The notes beneath the pieces were generated by a model. The model made no database searches and was not told where the DNA came from. It saw only the letters and a list, made by a program, of their open reading frames with translations. Positions 14,701 through 17,507 of a stretch of 17,507 nucleotides of DNA are shown here, one piece after another. The translations under genes and the position numbers were made by a program. Location of the stretch: contig JAGYMR010000034.1 of assembly GCA_018400515.1 (NCBI GenBank), positions 1-17,507 on the forward strand. Reading direction: 5' to 3'. Positions within the stretch are counted from its first letter, which is position 1; each line of letters begins with the position of its first letter. The DNA comes from Tangfeifania sp. (GTDB lineage: Bacteria > Bacteroidota > Bacteroidia > Bacteroidales > Prolixibacteraceae).

Positions 14701-16359
14701 ATGTTAAATTCCATAAAAAACAGAAATGCGATGAACGTTTCACTGATTAAAAAATATGTGTTCAACCCCCTGATCATTTTGGCAGTAACCGTGCTGTTTC
14801 TGCCATCGGAATTAAAAGCACAGGATGTGGTTCAGAAAAATCAGCTCAAATTCGGTCGCCTGCTGCGCCTCGTGGAGAGCTATTATGTGGATACGGCCAA
14901 CGTGGATGAATTAACGGAAGAGGCCATTGTTCACCTGCTGGGAGAGCTGGATCCGCATTCAGTCTATATTTCAAAGGAGGAGGTAAAAAGGATGAATGCC
15001 CCGCTGAAAGGGAACTTTGAGGGTGTCGGCATCTCTTTCAACATCTACAAGGATACCCTGCTGGTAACATCCACCATTCCCGGAGGCCCATCAGAAAAAG
15101 TGGGGCTTAAAGCGGGCGACCGTATCATCGAAGTCGACGGGAAAAATATCGCCGGGATCGGACTCAAAAACACCGATGTGTTTGATCTTCTGCGCGGGAA
15201 AAAAGGAACATTAGTGGAGGTGAAAGTGTTACGCCCGCGGCTGGATGAAACGCTCGATTTTAAAATTATCCGTGATAAGATCCCGATATACAGCCTCGAT
15301 GCCTCATATATGATCGATGATGCCACCGGATATATCAAGCTGAATAAATTCTCGGCCACCACCACCGATGAATTCACGAATGCCATGAAAGAACTCAAAG
15401 ATGAGAACATCCGCAACCTCATCCTTGACCTTCGGGGCAACGGCGGAGGATACCTGAAAACCGCCATCGACATTTCGGATCAATTTCTTGAGGATGACAA
15501 AATGGTGGTTTATACGGATGGAACCAACGATACAAAAAATGAATTTGAAGCCACCTCCTCCGGCATCTTTGAAAAAGGCAAACTGGTGGTGCTTATCGAT
15601 GAAGCCTCGGCCTCGGCAAGTGAAATTGTTTCCGGGTCTGTTCAGGACTGGGACCGCGGACTCATTATCGGCCGGCGCTCCTTCGGGAAAGGCCTGGTAC
15701 AGAAGCCCTATTTCCTGACTGACGGGTCGATGGTCCGCCTTACAACCGCCCACTATTACACCCCCAGTGGAAGATGCATCCAAAAACCTTACGGAAACGG
15801 AATTGAGGATTACCGGCGCGATCCCCTGAAAAGACTGGAATCAGGAGAACTATTCAGCAGAGACAGCATCGTTTTTGCCGACTCGCTGAAATATAAAACA
15901 CTCGTTAATGAACGAACCGTTTTCGGGGGCGGGGGAATTATGCCCGATATCTTTGTCCCGATGGATACCTCCAGCCACTTCCGTTATTACAATCAGCTGC
16001 GAAGAAATCAGGTCATCTTCAACTTTGTGATCAATTACGTCGATAAAAACCGGAAAAAACTCCAAAAAAAATACTCCGTTTTCGAGGATTTCAACCGCCA
16101 GTTTGAAGTAACTGATCCCATGGTGAATGCCATTGTTGCCAATGGTGAAAAAGCAGGGATCGAAAAAAAAGGGGAAAGCCTGAATTTTACCCGGGATAAA
16201 CTGAAAAGAGAAGTAAAAGCATTGATTGCACGCGATATCTTTACGAGAAACGATTTCTTTAAGATCCTCAACGAAGACGATGAAGGAATAACAAAGGCAC
16301 TGGAGATCATCAATAACCAGCATCAATACGACCATTTGCTGGTTTCAGCGGACGAATAG
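14701..16359 (+). CDS. C-terminal processing peptidase (S41A, Prc/CtpA type)
   Basis: This exported serine peptidase of about 552 residues acts in the periplasm, trimming or degrading proteins from their C-termini. An N-terminal hydrophobic segment (about 21-35) ending SELKAQ is a signal peptide or anchor. A PDZ domain lies at about 100-185 (GVGISF, KAGDRIIEVDG). The catalytic serine is S305 in EASASASEI, with lysine K330 in FGKGLVQ; the 25-residue spacing matches the Prc Ser-Lys dyad. LDLRGNGGG (242-250) is typical of the fold. The C-terminal 140 residues after GGGGIMPDIFVP are charged, as in larger Bacteroidota members. The frame is open back into guaA (14551), but that is an artefact. ATG 14701 or 14731 are the real choices, and both keep the signal peptide. 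Confidence 0.93.
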   Translation: MLNSIKNRNAMNVSLIKKYVFNPLIILAVTVLFLPSELKAQDVVQKNQLKFGRLLRLVESYYVDTANVDELTEEAIVHLLGELDPHSVYISKEEVKRMNAPLKGNFEGVGISFNIYKDTLLVTSTIPGGPSEKVGLKAGDRIIEVDGKNIAGIGLKNTDVFDLLRGKKGTLVEVKVLRPRLDETLDFKIIRDKIPIYSLDASYMIDDATGYIKLNKFSATTTDEFTNAMKELKDENIRNLILDLRGNGGGYLKTAIDISDQFLEDDKMVVYTDGTNDTKNEFEATSSGIFEKGKLVVLIDEASASASEIVSGSVQDWDRGLIIGRRSFGKGLVQKPYFLTDGSMVRLTTAHYYTPSGRCIQKPYGNGIEDYRRDPLKRLESGELFSRDSIVFADSLKYKTLVNERTVFGGGGIMPDIFVPMDTSSHFRYYNQLRRNQVIFNFVINYVDKNRKKLQKKYSVFEDFNRQFEVTDPMVNAIVANGEKAGIEKKGESLNFTRDKLKREVKALIARDIFTRNDFFKILNEDDEGITKALEIINNQHQYDHLLVSADE

Positions 16360-16365
16360 ATTATT

Positions 16366-16974
16366 ATGGAGGAAGCTTTTACTACCTGGTTGTGGGGCAA
16401 TAAAATCGAGGTGTCCGGCGCCATTCTGGGAATACTGTATATTTTCTTTTCCATCAGGCAGAACATTCTTACCTGGGCCACAGGACTGCTGACTTCAGCC
16501 CTCTACATTGTGGTTTTTTTCCGGTCCGGGTTTTATGCCGACATGGGCCTCCAGGTATATTATGTGGGAATCAGCATCTATGGATGGTACTACTGGCTGA
16601 AAGGGGGAAAAGAAGAAGAACACGCAGGGGGGACGCAGGTCCACGTTAAAAGAATTCCGAAGCAAACCCTCCTGTTTTCATCAGGAGCCACCGTATTCAT
16701 ATACTTCCTGCTCCTCTTTATCCTTCTGAATTTTACCGATTCAACCGTGCCCTTCATGGATTCGCTCACGACAGCGCTCAGCATTTTAGCAACCTGGATG
16801 CTGGCAAAAAAATACATTGAGAACTGGATTATCTGGATCTTTGTGGATATCTTATCTGCCGGTCTATACGTTTATAAAAGCCTTTGGCCAACGGTGATCC
16901 TGTTTGCCGTTTACACCGTGATGGCCTTTGTTGGTTATTTGGAATGGAAAAAAGACTTAAAAACCACGGATTGA
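16366..16974 (+). CDS. pnuC: PnuC-type nicotinamide riboside transporter
   Basis: This 202-residue inner-membrane protein has about seven hydrophobic segments and the PnuC landmarks: NILTWATGLLTSALYIVVFF (33-52), GFYADMGLQVYYVG (55-68), GWYYWLKGG (73-81), and the C-terminal WIIWIFVDILSAGLYVYKSL block. PnuC proteins move nicotinamide riboside by facilitated diffusion, and uptake is driven by phosphorylation inside the cell. The ATG is 6 nt after the stop of the peptidase gene, so the two are almost certainly co-transcribed. The related PnuT and PnuX proteins carry thiamine and riboflavin, but the kinase gene that follows points to nicotinamide riboside. The 90 nt before that gene have no clear promoter or terminator. 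Confidence 0.9.
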   Translation: MEEAFTTWLWGNKIEVSGAILGILYIFFSIRQNILTWATGLLTSALYIVVFFRSGFYADMGLQVYYVGISIYGWYYWLKGGKEEEHAGGTQVHVKRIPKQTLLFSSGATVFIYFLLLFILLNFTDSTVPFMDSLTTALSILATWMLAKKYIENWIIWIFVDILSAGLYVYKSLWPTVILFAVYTVMAFVGYLEWKKDLKTTD

Positions 16975-17064
16975 AACAGGGCCGGGTATCATCATTCCAC
17001 AGAACCATGAACCTGATCCCCGCCGCGTCCAGGTGTTCCGGTTAAAAATTTTGAATATTGACGA

Positions 17065-17507
17065 ATGAAGCCATCACAAAAAATAATCGTGGTCACCGGT
17101 GCCGAATCAACCGGGAAAAGTGCCCTGGCCGAATGGCTGGCCCGTTATCTGGGGGTCCCCTTCATCCCTGAATTTGCCCGGGAGTATATTGAAAAATTAC
17201 CTCGAAGGTACACCTACCATGATGTGGAAAACATTGCAAGGAAGCAGGTGGAGCAACTGAATGCAATGCGAAAAACAACGCATCCTTTCATTATCTCCGA
17301 TACGTGGCTGATCATCACCAAAATTTGGTTTGAGGTGGTCTTTGACCGTTTGCCCTCCTGGCTGGACAGAGAGATCGAAAAAACACCGGTCGACCTCTTC
17401 CTGGTTTGCAACACCGATCTCCCCTGGGAACCCGATCCAGTGCGGGAAAACGGAGGAGAACAACGGGAAATCCTCCAAAAAAAATATTTGGAAACCATCG
17501 AAAAGTT
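17065..17507 (+). CDS. NadR-type nicotinamide riboside kinase-like ATPase (3' end missing)
   Basis: The first 147 residues of a cytoplasmic P-loop kinase are present and the window ends inside the gene. Walker A is GAESTGKS (12-19). IPEFAREY (34-41), SDTWLIITKIW (78-88) and CNTDLPWEPDPVREN (116-130) match the ribosylnicotinamide kinase domain of NadR. The reaction is nicotinamide riboside plus ATP to NMN. Walker A sits at residue 12, so there is no room for an N-terminal NMN adenylyltransferase or helix-turn-helix domain as in enterobacterial NadR. The start ATG 17065 gives MKPSQKIIVVTGAESTGKS, a typical start for stand-alone kinases. Directly after pnuC on the same strand, it would trap the imported riboside. 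Any C-terminal domain lies outside the window. Confidence 0.87.
   Translation, partial: MKPSQKIIVVTGAESTGKSALAEWLARYLGVPFIPEFAREYIEKLPRRYTYHDVENIARKQVEQLNAMRKTTHPFIISDTWLIITKIWFEVVFDRLPSWLDREIEKTPVDLFLVCNTDLPWEPDPVRENGGEQREILQKKYLETIEK

Noticed and set aside
17003..17030. TGAACCTGATC before the kinase gene, resembling the conserved 3' part of a TPP riboswitch.
   Set aside because: The matching 5' half (GGGGTGCC and CTGAGA) is absent, and the bases after it do not follow the usual pattern. The downstream gene is also a nicotinamide riboside kinase rather than a thiamine gene.

Overview
The window looks like a chromosomal segment of a Bacteroidota bacterium, most likely order Bacteroidales/Marinilabiliales (an inference from content, not from a marker gene). 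Supporting signs are A/T-rich leaders without clear Shine-Dalgarno sequences, a promoter that fits the Bacteroidota form (TTTG, 20 nt, TACTTTTTG), a BatA-type aerotolerance protein, and a LysM/periplasmic-binding-protein fusion of a kind common in this phylum. All genes look intact except where the window cuts them. No rRNA, tRNA, insertion sequence, phage gene or CRISPR array was seen.

Layout. Positions 1-89 probably hold the last codons of an upstream gene. Next come an MFS-type transporter (160-1380) and a metallo-beta-lactamase-fold hydrolase (1402-2184), a probable two-gene unit. Convergent to them lie two minus-strand genes: a TreT-type trehalose synthase (2198-3520) and an aromatic-L-amino-acid decarboxylase (3748-5172), with a probable terminator between them. 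A 580-bp divergent spacer rich in small inverted repeats separates the decarboxylase from a plus-strand run: a hemolysin III/TrhA-family membrane protein (5753-6409), a BatA/von Willebrand A membrane protein (6689-8752) and ornithine aminotransferase (8774-10003). After that run comes a 210-bp convergent spacer holding a cluster of hairpin-forming repeats. It abuts the 3' end of a five-LysM protein with a periplasmic-binding fold (10214-12769, minus). Divergent from that gene is a run of guaA (13131-14660), a C-terminal processing peptidase (14701-16359), pnuC (16366-16974) and a nicotinamide-riboside-kinase-like ATPase (17065 to the window end).

Functional threads. The last two genes make a coherent salvage module: PnuC brings in nicotinamide riboside and the NadR-type kinase phosphorylates and traps it. 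GuaA makes GMP, and the peptidase and LysM protein act at the cell envelope. Ornithine aminotransferase and the decarboxylase are PLP enzymes of amino-acid catabolism, in separate transcription units. TreT makes or breaks trehalose from NDP-glucose and glucose.

I did not find a convincing new multi-gene system. The most unusual signal is non-coding: the 10048-10197 repeat cluster, in which three palindromes differ in sequence but keep their pairing, and each is followed by the same CTATCGA tail. The rest is ordinary core and accessory metabolism with some points worth checking.
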